A DNA stretch of 64,000 nt from Anaerococcus lactolyticus ATCC 51172. GTDB taxonomy: Bacteria; Bacillota; Clostridia; Tissierellales; Peptoniphilaceae. Every line of letters starts with the position of its first letter. Within the stretch, counting starts at the first letter, position 1. A program made the position numbers and the translations under genes. The stretch spans positions 66,213 through 130,212 of the forward strand of contig NZ_GG666046.1 in assembly GCF_000156575.1 (NCBI RefSeq), in the 5' to 3' direction. The notes beneath the pieces are model-generated. The model was not told the DNA's origin, ran no database searches, and saw nothing but the letters and a program-made list of their open reading frames with translations. Of this stretch, positions 17,190-25,659 are shown piece after piece.

Positions 17190-17240
17190 TTGTAAAAAAA
17201 ATATTAATAGTATATAATGTATAAGAAGGGACGGCGTCCC
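17190..17240 (+). promoter_or_regulatory. Promoter and palindromic operator candidate
   Basis: TTGTAA (17190-17195) and TATAAT (17213-17218) are 17 bp apart. The palindrome GGGACG-g-CGTCCC (17228-17240) sits at the predicted transcript start, with a loop too small for an RNA hairpin, so a DNA operator is more likely. It stands out as GC-rich in AT-rich surroundings. Confidence 0.6.
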
Positions 17241-17261
17241 GAAAATAAGAAAGGAGATTGT

Positions 17262-18602
17262 ATGACTAAGAACGTTGGAAAAAGTAATATAATTAAATTT
17301 ATATTAGGAACTTTATTTGGAGTATTTTTTGTTTTAGTGCCTTTTAATTTTGACGGGAAGGTAGATACTGTTCTATTTTACTATGTAAAATTATTTGTAA
17401 GTAAGTTCAATAACATTCTTACACCCCTGGTAGTTTTGTGCATTTGTTTTAGTGCCTTAATTTCCTTGTTTAACTTGTTTAATAATAGGACTTACTTTGC
17501 GAATGACAGGCTTATGAAAAAATTATTTGTTACATCACCATTTTATGTAGCAAATAGGATTATAGGAGCTATTTTAGCACTTATGATCTACTTTAAAGTA
17601 GGACCTGACTTTATTATTTCAGAAGATACTGGTGGCTCTATGTTATCATTAGCAACTCAACTTTCTGTTGTTGTTCCATCCATGCTTTTATTTCAAACCT
17701 TTATCCTAGAATTTGGAGCTATGGAATTTTTGGGACAGTTTGTTGGAAAGATAGTAAAACCGCTTTTTAAAGTTTCAGAAATTTGTGCGACAAGCATAAT
17801 AAGCGCTTGGGTAGGACCTGGAAATGCAGCGATTATGGGAACTAGCGAGTTGTTTGACCAAGGATATTACACTCTTAGAGAAGCAGCAATCATATCTACA
17901 CAATTTACAACTGGTAGTATAGGTTGGGTAGTTGTTGTTTCCTCAGTACTCGGAGTTATGGATTACTTTGGTTCTATATTATTGGGTTTATTTGTAGTCT
18001 CTATTATAGTTGCTTTCATATCCGTTAGAATAAAACCAGTTTCTTCTTATGCTGATGTATATTCAGAAAGTAATAAGGCAACAAGAATTAAAAACGATAC
18101 AGCTAAGCAAGGAAGTGTTATAGCAAGAGCAACTGAGGAAGCTTCAAACAGAGCATCCCAAGTAACAAGTAAAAATTTCATCTCAAAGATTGATAATATG
18201 ACCTTCTATATATTTTGGTTAACACCAATAATAGTTTTCTGGGGGACTGCTGCCCTTATTTTAGCAACACATACACCAGTTATTTCCTATGTATCTTTAC
18301 CAATAGAGTGGATTTTATCTTTTATGGGAGTTGAGGAATCTAAGGTGGCTGCAAGTGCTATAATGTCAGGCATAGCAGATAACTACTTGCCAGTTATTAT
18401 AGGAGAATCAATCCAAAGTGTTCAAACTAGAGTAATAGTCGCGATGATGAGTATTATATCTATAATCTACCTATCAGAAACAGCAACCTTACTTACATCT
18501 ACAAAAATGGTTCCAAGATTTATTGATGTAATTATCATCTTTTTGGAAAGAACATTCATAGCTCTACCATTTGTCGTTTTGTTCGTAAAATTAATAGCTT
18601 AG
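17262..18602 (+). CDS. YjiH-family membrane protein (nucleoside-recognition domain)
   Basis: A 446-residue integral membrane protein with about ten predicted helices. The segment WVGPGNAAIMGTSELFDQGYYTLREAA and the later SAIMSGIADNYLPVI are typical of YjiH/nucleoside-recognition (Gate) proteins, thought to be transporters. Substrate is unknown. The ATG at 17262 follows AAAGGAG, whereas an in-frame ATG at 17217 overlaps the -10 box and is rejected. It is followed ten bases later by a 2-hydroxyacid dehydrogenase and faces the IclR gene, which suggests uptake and oxidation or reduction of a hydroxy- or keto-acid. Confidence 0.8.
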   Translation: MTKNVGKSNIIKFILGTLFGVFFVLVPFNFDGKVDTVLFYYVKLFVSKFNNILTPLVVLCICFSALISLFNLFNNRTYFANDRLMKKLFVTSPFYVANRIIGAILALMIYFKVGPDFIISEDTGGSMLSLATQLSVVVPSMLLFQTFILEFGAMEFLGQFVGKIVKPLFKVSEICATSIISAWVGPGNAAIMGTSELFDQGYYTLREAAIISTQFTTGSIGWVVVVSSVLGVMDYFGSILLGLFVVSIIVAFISVRIKPVSSYADVYSESNKATRIKNDTAKQGSVIARATEEASNRASQVTSKNFISKIDNMTFYIFWLTPIIVFWGTAALILATHTPVISYVSLPIEWILSFMGVEESKVAASAIMSGIADNYLPVIIGESIQSVQTRVIVAMMSIISIIYLSETATLLTSTKMVPRFIDVIIIFLERTFIALPFVVLFVKLIA

Positions 18603-18612
18603 GAGGTTATAT

Positions 18613-19590
18613 ATGGTAAAAATTGTTAGATTATTCGAAGATAATATGAATGAAGTCGAAGAAAAAACTATAAAAGAATTGGGATTTTGTGCTGAAGTTT
18701 TGGTAAGACCATCCACAACAGAAGAAGAAGTTATTGAAAATGCAAAAGATGCTGATGTAATCATAGCTGTGTATGAACCCTTAACAAAGAAGGTCTTAGA
18801 ATCCTTACCAAATCTTAAGATGGTTATGTACAGGTCTATAGGATTTAACTCAATTGACCTAGACTTTGCCAACGAAATCAAACTTCCAGTGGGCCACTGT
18901 AGCCAGTATTGTACACAAGAAGTAGCTGATTGGGTCTTGGGATCCATCCTTATGCACAATAGGAGATTGTATGATTTCAATAATTCTGTAAAAATTGACA
19001 AAAAATGGGACTGTGAGTTATTTCCAAGTATGAGAAGATTAGCCGAGCAAAAGGTTGGGCTCATTGGCTTTGGAAGCATACCAAGATTAGTTACAAAGAG
19101 ATTAGCGGCATTTGGGGCAGATGTTTTAGCTTATGATCCTTTTGTTTCTGATGAAGACTTTGAAAAACTTGGTGTAAAAAAAGCGAGCCTTGAAGAAATA
19201 TTTGAAAAATGCGATTATATATCCTCCCATCTTCCTCTAAATGAAAGTACAGAAAAACTTATAGACAAAAAGCTTTTCTCTCTTGTAAAAGAAGAAGCGG
19301 TGTTTATCAATTCTTCAAGAGGAGGAGTGGTAAATGAAGATGACCTCTATGATGCTCTAAAGGAAGGGAAACTTTCTTATGCAATCTTAGATGTACTTTC
19401 CACCGAACAGCCAGATGTTTACAATAATAAGCTTATCAATCTAGATAAGGTATTTATAACCCCACACATAGCTTTCTATTCACAAGATGCCTTCAAGCAA
19501 GGGGCGGTAGATACTATAAATAATATCTACAAATATTTCAAGGGCGATTACACAAAAGCCGAGTTGGTAAATTTAAAGCATATAAACTAA
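18613..19590 (+). CDS. D-isomer-specific 2-hydroxyacid dehydrogenase
   Basis: A 325-residue NAD-dependent dehydrogenase of the D-2-hydroxyacid family. The catalytic Arg is in INSSRGGVVNE, the Glu in LDVLSTEQP and the His in ITPHIAF. The nucleotide-binding turn reads GLIGFGSIPR, where GxGxxG is partly altered (Ser-Ile-Pro). Residues CSQYCTQEVADW form the expected interdomain helix. Substrate is not predictable. It is co-transcribed with the membrane protein upstream. Remnant sequence begins immediately after its stop codon with no recognisable terminator. Confidence 0.86.
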   Translation: MVKIVRLFEDNMNEVEEKTIKELGFCAEVLVRPSTTEEEVIENAKDADVIIAVYEPLTKKVLESLPNLKMVMYRSIGFNSIDLDFANEIKLPVGHCSQYCTQEVADWVLGSILMHNRRLYDFNNSVKIDKKWDCELFPSMRRLAEQKVGLIGFGSIPRLVTKRLAAFGADVLAYDPFVSDEDFEKLGVKKASLEEIFEKCDYISSHLPLNESTEKLIDKKLFSLVKEEAVFINSSRGGVVNEDDLYDALKEGKLSYAILDVLSTEQPDVYNNKLINLDKVFITPHIAFYSQDAFKQGAVDTINNIYKYFKGDYTKAELVNLKHIN

Positions 19591-19593
19591 AAA

Positions 19594-19863
19594 AATCTAA
19601 ACCAAGACCTATCTAAGAAATTAGATGAACTTTTAAAAGCTGATGACAAGAATATCCTAAATCAATCTGATCTTAACAAGATGAAAAAGAAAGAGGAACA
19701 ACAAGGCAAAAAACAAGTTAAATATGAAAAAGAATTTGCAGTTTTCCAAGTAGACAAAAACTTCTATAACATCATCTATAAAGATGGTAATACAACAGCC
19801 TATATGGATGTAAAAACTTATGTAGACCAAGGAAGAACTATGATTCCAGTACTACAATTCTAA
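19594..19863 (+). pseudogene. Remnant of a copper-amine-oxidase-N (stalk) domain protein
   Basis: An open frame directly after the dehydrogenase stop (same frame) reads a charged helix and then YMDVKTYVDQGRTMIPV, the signature of copper amine oxidase N-terminal-like (stalk) repeats found in clostridial surface proteins. There is no start at the proper place and no signal peptide, and the frame stops where the family continues with RFIAEALG. Only an internal fragment of about 90 codons survives. The ATG at 19681 gives a 60-residue open frame but is not a credible gene start. Confidence 0.55.
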
Positions 19864-20105
19864 AGAATTTAAATTATGTCACCCAAAATGACGGTCAAAT
19901 TGTCGGTCAAAAACTAAGACCAAATGATAGGCGTAAACAAATAGTAAGAATTATTGAAACAAATTCTAAAATAACTGCCAATGACTTGTCAAAAGAGTTT
20001 AAAGTTTCAAAAAGAACTATTGAAAGAGACTTAAAAATTCTCGCAGATGAAAAAACAATTGAGTATATAGGCATTGATAAGGATGGATATTGGAAAATCA
20101 AATAA
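19863..20105 (+). pseudogene. C-terminal remnant of COG2865-type (AlbA/HTH) protein
   Basis: The frame reads NYVTQNDGQIVGQK followed by RRKQIVRIIETNSKITANDLSKEF and KRTIERDLKIL, ending in DGYWKIK. This is the winged helix C-terminus of Schlafen-AlbA_2/COG2865 putative regulators, whose linker typically has such QND repeats. No start codon or N-terminal ATPase-like domain is present, so only about 80 residues remain. A good terminator follows (20107-20139), consistent with the true 3' end of a former gene. Confidence 0.6.
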
Positions 20106-20106
20106 G

Positions 20107-20139
20107 CAAAACAAAACTCCGGGAGGGAGTTTTGTTTTG
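20107..20139 (+). terminator. Terminator after HTH remnant
   Basis: CAAAACAAAACTCC (20107-20120) pairs with GGAGTTTTGTTTTG (20126-20139). The stem is long and AT-flanked. Confidence 0.7.
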
Positions 20140-20241
20140 AGGATTTAATGAGTGTATATATGTTAATGTAAAAATCTAGTGATATTGAAGTATAATACAA
20201 GTGTTATCATCAACACTCATAGCATGAGAGGAGGTGAGACC

Positions 20242-20340
20242 ATGCGAGAAGTGTTTGATTTCATTCTTGCCGTCGCAGCAGGAGTAGTTGGTAACTATAT
20301 CTGCAAATGGCTAGCTGGCAAGAAAAAAGATGATAATTAG
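20242..20340 (+). CDS. 32-residue membrane peptide, type I toxin-like
   Basis: A tiny gene: residues begin MREVFDFILAVAAGVV and end KWLAGKKKDDN. One membrane helix (about 5-24) is followed by a Lys-rich, polar tail, the plan of Fst/TxpA-like type I toxins. An unusually strong GAGGAGGTGA ribosome site precedes the ATG. The 5' leader from the TATAAT at 20191-20196 can form AGTGTT/AACACT (20201-20218) and CTCAT/ATGAG (20216-20228) hairpins next to that site. A bidirectional terminator follows and a convergent promoter lies beyond it. Homology to a named toxin is not shown. Other small membrane peptides are possible. Confidence 0.6.
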   Translation: MREVFDFILAVAAGVVGNYICKWLAGKKKDDN

Positions 20341-20343
20341 CAT

Positions 20344-20376
20344 AAAAAGAGACGAGCTACCGACTCGTCTCTTTTT
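20344..20376. terminator. Bidirectional terminator after small peptide gene
   Basis: AAAAAGAGACGAG (20344-20356) and CTCGTCTCTTTTT (20364-20376) form a perfect 13-bp stem with a seven-base loop, usable from either strand. Confidence 0.88.
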
Positions 20377-20415
20377 GTGATTCCATGCTTTGTGTTTGAC
20401 TTCATGGTTACTAGT

Positions 20416-20443
20416 ATTATACTCGTTAAAACTGTAGATACAA
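20416..20443 (-). promoter_or_regulatory. Putative promoter of convergent antisense RNA
   Basis: On the minus strand TTGTAT (20443-20438) and TATAAT (20421-20416) are 16 bp apart (17 for TTTGTA). A transcript from about 20409 would reach the bidirectional terminator after some 65 bases and share it with the small peptide mRNA, as in par-type toxin-antitoxin loci. Confidence 0.4.
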
Positions 20444-20514
20444 ATGTAATGCAATTATCATGAAGAAATAATAATGTATTTGAAAAGCCATTTGTAACTT
20501 TAGTAATTTTAATC

Positions 20515-22281
20515 CTATTCAAAATACTGGGCTTGGGCCTTGTAGAGTTTGGAGTAGAGGTTGTCAGATTTCATTAGGTTCTCGTGGCTATCGAAGGCTG
20601 CTGCCTTTCCTCCGTCTAGTAAGAGGATTTTGTCGGTAAACCTTGATGAGCTCATCCTGTGGGAGATGAAGATTGCAGTTTTGCCCTCTGTCATTTCATT
20701 GAAATGCTCGTAGATTTTGCTTTCTGCAAGGGGATCAAGTGATGCTGTTGGCTCATCTAGGATTAGGAAATCTGCGTTCTGATAAAGGGCACGTCCTATG
20801 GCAAGCTTTTGCTTTTGGCCAAGTGATAAGTCTGTGGCATTTTCGTAGATGTCCTTATTGAGATAAGTATTAATCCCACGAGGAAGTTCTTTTATCTTTT
20901 CACAAAGATCTAGCTGTTTTATAATTTCATCAGTTTTATTTTTCCTAAATTCCTTATCTCCAATGATATTTTCCTTGATTGTAAAGGGCATGATTGCAAA
21001 GTCCTGGAAAACTCCAGTAATTTTCTCATAAAGAGACTTTTTGCTAATATTTTTTATATTTACCCCGTTGTACAAAATTTCTCCAGAATCAATGTCGAAA
21101 AACCTTAGGAGAAGTTTAACAATAGTTGTCTTTCCAGCGTTATTTACACCTACAATTGATATTTTCTCTCCCTTATTTATCCTAAATGATAAATTATCGA
21201 TGATTTTTCTGTCTGATCCTGGATAGGCAAAGGTTACATTTTTAAATTCCAAGCTTTGGAAATCACTAGCTTTTTCTAGATTTTCTTCAAAATCAGAATC
21301 TAGGATGTAAAAATCGTAGAGAGGTTCAAGATTTGCTAAACTCATAATAAAGTCCGCCAGCTCTGAAAACATGGTTTGAAAAGATTTCATAAAGTTTTCG
21401 TTCGCAGCAATTATGGCAGAAAAGGAACCAAAACTTATTTGTGGGCCGTAGGCAGCTGATAGGGTTCTAATTGCTACATAGGTGTAGGATACAAGCCTTA
21501 GGATTGATTCTAAAAAGATTTTTATAGCACCCATATTTGCTTCATAGCCAAATTTATCTTCAAAGCCATCCATCATTTGGTCTAAGTATCCTTGTGTTTT
21601 GGATTGGAGCATTTCTCCTAGGTCAAAGACTCTTATTTCCTTTTGGTAGTGGGGACTTGCCATGAGGGAGAAATAATAGGAAAATCTCCTGTTTACATTA
21701 ACAATCTCTAGGTTAAACTTGCTGGTGTAGGAAGACTCTTTGCCATTTACAAGGATTATTAAAAGGGAAATCAAAATTGAAAAACCAACCAAGTAAGGGG
21801 AGAAAGATATGATTACAAGGGCAGTTCCTATCATGGTTGCCACGCTCGTTATAATATCTTTAAGGCATGATAGCAAGTTATGGATAGCTCCCATATTAAT
21901 CGCAGCATTGGCCTTTTCCTTTAGAACTAGCGTATGAGGATTTTCTATGTTTTGGTAGGTTAAATCCATGGCTTTTTTTGCAAGTTCAAAGGTTAGGTAA
22001 TCATTAATCCCTTGGCGCCTTACAAATTCCTCTCGGTTTAGAAGTCTTTCAAGGCTTTCTAGGAGGATTTTCCCTATAATTAACAAGACTACAATTTTTA
22101 TAAATTGGTCAGCTGGCCTTGGGTCTGTGATTTGATTAATAAAAATCATTGGTACAAAGACATTGATTAAGGTTCCCGCCGCAGGGGCTAGGGCATTTAG
22201 GATAATCACCGGTATATAAAGAGGATCGTTTTTTGCGGTGATTTTTGCAAAAAGCCAGAGGGCCTTTAATTTATTTTTCAT
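20515..22281 (-). CDS. ABC exporter half-transporter (second subunit)
   Basis: A 588-residue fused permease-ATPase. Six membrane helices occupy about 15-310. The ATPase has Walker A GVNNAGKTT, signature LSLGQKQKLAIGRAL and Walker B FLILDEPTASLD with the switch histidine in ISHR. The start at 22281 follows GGAGG and overlaps the upstream gene by 11 bases; a longer in-frame extension to 22338 lies inside that gene and is not used. Together with the upstream half it should form a heterodimeric exporter. Substrate unknown, with drugs, lipids or peptides all possible. Confidence 0.9.
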   Translation of the reverse strand: MKNKLKALWLFAKITAKNDPLYIPVIILNALAPAAGTLINVFVPMIFINQITDPRPADQFIKIVVLLIIGKILLESLERLLNREEFVRRQGINDYLTFELAKKAMDLTYQNIENPHTLVLKEKANAAINMGAIHNLLSCLKDIITSVATMIGTALVIISFSPYLVGFSILISLLIILVNGKESSYTSKFNLEIVNVNRRFSYYFSLMASPHYQKEIRVFDLGEMLQSKTQGYLDQMMDGFEDKFGYEANMGAIKIFLESILRLVSYTYVAIRTLSAAYGPQISFGSFSAIIAANENFMKSFQTMFSELADFIMSLANLEPLYDFYILDSDFEENLEKASDFQSLEFKNVTFAYPGSDRKIIDNLSFRINKGEKISIVGVNNAGKTTIVKLLLRFFDIDSGEILYNGVNIKNISKKSLYEKITGVFQDFAIMPFTIKENIIGDKEFRKNKTDEIIKQLDLCEKIKELPRGINTYLNKDIYENATDLSLGQKQKLAIGRALYQNADFLILDEPTASLDPLAESKIYEHFNEMTEGKTAIFISHRMSSSRFTDKILLLDGGKAAAFDSHENLMKSDNLYSKLYKAQAQYFE

Positions 22282-24139
22282 TATTTTCCTCCAAATAGTA
22301 TTTTCTTTGGGATTCGTACATTTCCTTATAGAGCCCATCTTGTTTTAAAAGTTCATCATGGGTTCCGTATTCGGTGATTTTGCCGCCATTAAGGAGCATG
22401 ATTTTGTCACAAAATCTGGTTGAAGCTAGCCTGTGGGAGATAAAGATAAGAGTCTTATCCTTGCTAATCTCATCAAGGTCCCTGTAGATTTTCTCTTCTG
22501 CGAGGGCGTCTAGGGCAGCTGTTGGTTCGTCCATGATTAATGCTCCTGAATCTTTCTTGTAAAGTGCTCTTGCGATGGCAAGTTTCTGATTTTCCCCTCC
22601 AGAGAAAAGTGTACCATCATCGTGGATATTTCTGGTCATCTGGGTGTCAATTCCTTTTGGTAATTGGTCAAGCTTATATCCTAAACCTGCTTTTTTTAGA
22701 GAGTCGATAACCCTGTCCCTGTCGATATTTTCATCGGTCGCTGCCACATTTTCTGCGATAGAAACTGCGAGGGGTTCTACATTTTGTAGGACTGTGGCAA
22801 AGGCAGCGTACCTTTCTTTTAAGTCAAGGTCATTAGCATTTGTACCGTTTATAAAAATTTCTCCTGCAGTTGGCTTATAAAGGCCAAGGATTAGGGAAAC
22901 AATGGTAGATTTGCCAGCTCCATTCACACCAACAATGGCAACTTTCTCCTTTTGTCTAATAGTAAATGACAGATTTTCCAAAACATTTTTATCAGATAGG
23001 GGATAGGAAAAAGATACATTTCTAAATTCTATTGACATTGGTCCGGTAATTTTTTCTGATCCTTCTTCTGATTTTAAATCTACCCTTAGCATATCAAAGC
23101 CATCTGATACATAAAGTAGGTTTGACCTGGTTTGGGCAATATTTATCACGAGATTTGAGATAACAGAGCTGTAGATTGCCACAGAAGTGATAATTAAAGT
23201 TAGGTTTTTTAGTGTGATTTGGTCTGCCAATATTTTTCCTGTTAGGAAATAAAAGCAAAGGGCTTCGACTCCTACAAGGAGGACTGCAAGGATAGGGGAT
23301 AGGTACATTTCAGGCTTGATAAAGGTCCTTGAAATCTTAACCACATTTGCCACAAGAGGTTTAAATCCCTCTATAAACTTGTCTTTGAAAGAAAATACCC
23401 TAATATCCTTGGCAAAACGAAAATCGGATGCTTCCTTGTAATAAGCTTCGGTTTTTCTTTTGACCTTGTTAAGCTCTCCCATGTGGGCATGCCTGTACTT
23501 GTCAGTATAAGTCCTAATCCCAAGTTGAATTAGAATTGAAATTATGACAAGGATAAAAATAAGGGGAGAGAGCTTTGCCATAATCACTGATATTATCACA
23601 AAGGAGATAAGATTTGCCAAAAGCTTATACATATCGTGGTAAACTCCCTCAAGGCCTGTGACATTGTTAGAAAAAGGCTCAAAACCTCTGGAAAATTCAG
23701 CCATAAAGAGAGAATTTTCCCCAAGGCCGTAGTCCATTTCCATAATAGGCCCAGAAGCTTTGATGAAGGTAGATAGCCTTGTGCCCATATAAGTCGAGTA
23801 AGTCCTACGCTCAATCTGGTTTGAAACCATGGAGCAGATGAAAATTATTAGGGCGTAGGCTAGGATTGTTAAAATCATGGTCCTAAGATCAGTATTTTTT
23901 TCTATCAGACCTACCAAGTAATACATGATAAAGGCCTCTATAATTGGTATTAGACCAGCTGTGATAGGATAAAGAATTAGGGATGATTTTATTTTTAGAT
24001 TGTCCTTAAAAGGCGCATAGGCCATCTTTAGAAGGTCAAAATTTGAAAGCTTATCGGCCCTTAGATATGATTTTATGACTTCTTCGTCCTTTAGATTTTG
24101 GGCGAGATTTTCTTTTAGGTTTTTAAGATTCTTTTCCAT
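22271..24139 (-). CDS. ABC exporter half-transporter (first subunit)
   Basis: A 622-residue permease-ATPase fusion. A charged N-terminal extension (about 1-50) precedes six helices. The ATPase shows GVNGAGKST, FSGGENQKLAIARAL and ALIMDEPTAALD. Both this and its partner keep the catalytic Glu after Walker B, so neither nucleotide site is obviously degenerate. It overlaps the upstream regulator by 17 bases and the partner by 11, so all three genes form one operon. Confidence 0.9.
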   Translation of the reverse strand: MEKNLKNLKENLAQNLKDEEVIKSYLRADKLSNFDLLKMAYAPFKDNLKIKSSLILYPITAGLIPIIEAFIMYYLVGLIEKNTDLRTMILTILAYALIIFICSMVSNQIERRTYSTYMGTRLSTFIKASGPIMEMDYGLGENSLFMAEFSRGFEPFSNNVTGLEGVYHDMYKLLANLISFVIISVIMAKLSPLIFILVIISILIQLGIRTYTDKYRHAHMGELNKVKRKTEAYYKEASDFRFAKDIRVFSFKDKFIEGFKPLVANVVKISRTFIKPEMYLSPILAVLLVGVEALCFYFLTGKILADQITLKNLTLIITSVAIYSSVISNLVINIAQTRSNLLYVSDGFDMLRVDLKSEEGSEKITGPMSIEFRNVSFSYPLSDKNVLENLSFTIRQKEKVAIVGVNGAGKSTIVSLILGLYKPTAGEIFINGTNANDLDLKERYAAFATVLQNVEPLAVSIAENVAATDENIDRDRVIDSLKKAGLGYKLDQLPKGIDTQMTRNIHDDGTLFSGGENQKLAIARALYKKDSGALIMDEPTAALDALAEEKIYRDLDEISKDKTLIFISHRLASTRFCDKIMLLNGGKITEYGTHDELLKQDGLYKEMYESQRKYYLEENNEK

Positions 24140-25322
24140 AATCTTCCTCCCTTATGTCTTTAGAAAATTCAGTCAGTTCTTCTATAACTTTTTCAAAACC
24201 AGGTTTTCTCAGATAATAATAAGTCTTCCTGCCCTCAATGTATGCTCCAATAAAGCCACAAACGTGAAGTTGGCTTATGTGGTAAGACAGGGTCGCTGGC
24301 GTTATATAAAGCTTGTCAGAAAGCTCTTTTGCATAGTAATTTCTTTCTTTTAAGAGGTCTAGAATGTCAATCCTGGTTGGATCTCCTAGGATTTTTAGGT
24401 ATTGGCTAAGGTGTTTTAGTTTGTTTTCCTTTTTAACGAAGTCTTTATTTGAATAAATTCCAAATTTGATAAAGGCATCATCGTAATCTTCTGATATAAA
24501 CTGAATCATGATCATGTTTGGTGCAAGGATAAGGCCATAGATGTTTAAAGGCTCATCTCTTTTGCTTAAAAAACTTGCTAAGCCAACTTGGTCTATTACT
24601 TCACTTACCTTTTTGTAGCCATCTTTTTTTATTTTTTCAAAATGTTCTGTAAACTCATCTTGAATTTTTGGAAAATTATTTTCTAAAATCTGGCAAATTT
24701 TTTCTAAAAGAGGATAGAGTCTATCGTAGATTGATTTCTTATTAGAAAAAGACCTTAAAAGTGCCATAGAATGCTTATCTCCGTAGGGTAGACTAGCTAT
24801 TAAGCTCAGAAAGTCTGATTTTAAAGCTTTTTTTGACCATTCTTTTAAGTTTGCTGATTTTAATTCTGGATCATCTATGTCAACACCTATACATCTTAAA
24901 AAAGCTAGGTTGAAGACTAGGTCAAAGATCTCATAGGAAAATTCTTTAATAGAGCTAACATTGATATTTTGGAAAACACCTGCCATAAAAGGCAAATAAT
25001 TTCCATCGTTTTCTATAAATATATAAAAAAGATTTAGAATATCCTCATTTTGGTCGTGAAAAAACTCTTCTAGATAGGGAAGGGATTCCTTTTTCACACT
25101 TCTAACAAAGTCTATATAGGCCTTGTTGTTGTAAAAAGCAGTATCTATTGAGGTTAAATTCATATCCTGGGAGTAATTAAAACCTGGATAGGAATCCTCA
25201 AAAGAGAAGAAGTTTTTGTTCTTTGCAGCTAGGTAGTTTGTATAAAGGTAAACCATTAGACCAGCTTCATTTACAAGTAAGGGATGTTCTATGAGCTTAA
25301 AATTATAGAAATTAGTTTTCAT
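24123..25322 (-). CDS. ArsR-type regulator with large N-terminal domain
   Basis: A 399-residue protein whose C-terminal part (about 300-385) is an ArsR-like winged helix: LKILGDPTRIDILDLLKERNYYAKELSDKL, then TPATLSYHISQL and a wing with GRKTYYYL. The first 300 residues are an unassigned, mainly helical domain of the DUF5937 kind, probably the sensor. It heads the ABC exporter operon (17-base overlap), so it likely controls that operon and itself. The upstream region 25330-25400 holds several TATCTTA/TAAGATA inverted repeats that could be its operator. There are no clear metal-binding cysteines. Confidence 0.78.
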   Translation of the reverse strand: MKTNFYNFKLIEHPLLVNEAGLMVYLYTNYLAAKNKNFFSFEDSYPGFNYSQDMNLTSIDTAFYNNKAYIDFVRSVKKESLPYLEEFFHDQNEDILNLFYIFIENDGNYLPFMAGVFQNINVSSIKEFSYEIFDLVFNLAFLRCIGVDIDDPELKSANLKEWSKKALKSDFLSLIASLPYGDKHSMALLRSFSNKKSIYDRLYPLLEKICQILENNFPKIQDEFTEHFEKIKKDGYKKVSEVIDQVGLASFLSKRDEPLNIYGLILAPNMIMIQFISEDYDDAFIKFGIYSNKDFVKKENKLKHLSQYLKILGDPTRIDILDLLKERNYYAKELSDKLYITPATLSYHISQLHVCGFIGAYIEGRKTYYYLRKPGFEKVIEELTEFSKDIREEDYGKES

Positions 25323-25461
25323 TGTGAATCCTTTCTTAGAATTATATCTAATAAATATTTTTATCTTAGATTTCTATTAACTTAATTATAAGATAAATCT
25401 CATCTAACATCAATAGTCTTATATTCGATATTAATCTAAGTATAGATTGGGAAAATTTTCC

Positions 25462-25490
25462 TTGACAAAAATTTGAGAAAGATTTAAAAT
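25462..25490 (+). promoter_or_regulatory. Promoter of TPP riboswitch-cytX transcript
   Basis: TTGACA (25462-25467) and TAAAAT (25485-25490) are 17 bp apart, and the riboswitch begins within ten bases of the -10 box. Confidence 0.75.
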
Positions 25491-25496
25491 ATAAGG

Positions 25497-25581
25497 CATA
25501 CAAGGGAGTTCTTAAAAGATCTGAGAGGAGGCCTAGCCTCGACCTTACCTGATTTGGATAATGCCAACGTAGGGATGTATA
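25497..25581 (+). ncRNA. TPP riboswitch (THI element)
   Basis: The conserved TPP aptamer segments are all present in order: CAAGGGAG (P1-P2), CTGAGAGGAGG (pyrimidine sensor), GACCTTACCTGATTTGGATAATGCC and ACGTAGGGA. Helix P1 is ATACA (25498-25502) with TGTAT (25576-25580). It represses the downstream gene when thiamine pyrophosphate is plentiful. A terminator hairpin (25609-25636) follows, so the control is probably transcriptional attenuation. Confidence 0.95.
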
Positions 25582-25608
25582 TTTTTATGCATATTTTTTT
25601 GAACTTAT

Positions 25609-25636
25609 AGGACGAGCCTTGGCTTGTTCTTTTTTT
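25609..25636 (+). terminator. Expression-platform terminator of TPP riboswitch
   Basis: AGGACGAGCC and GGCTTGTTCT pair with some G-T pairs, followed by a seven-base T run. It lies between the aptamer and the coding region. Confidence 0.75.
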
Positions 25637-25659
25637 GTAAATAAGAAAAAGGAGATTTC

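Noticed and set aside
17217-17261. Upstream ATG for the YjiH-type membrane protein
   Set aside because: It overlaps the TATAAT box and the candidate operator; the ATG at 17262 has a good ribosome site.
19681-19863. 60-codon frame as a real small gene
   Set aside because: The homologous sequence continues upstream of its ATG in the same frame and breaks off mid-domain, so it is a fragment, not a gene.
20337-20522. 61-codon minus-strand frame beside the toxin-like gene
   Set aside because: It spans a strong terminator, has no ribosome site and no resemblance to a protein; the region is better explained as an antisense RNA promoter.
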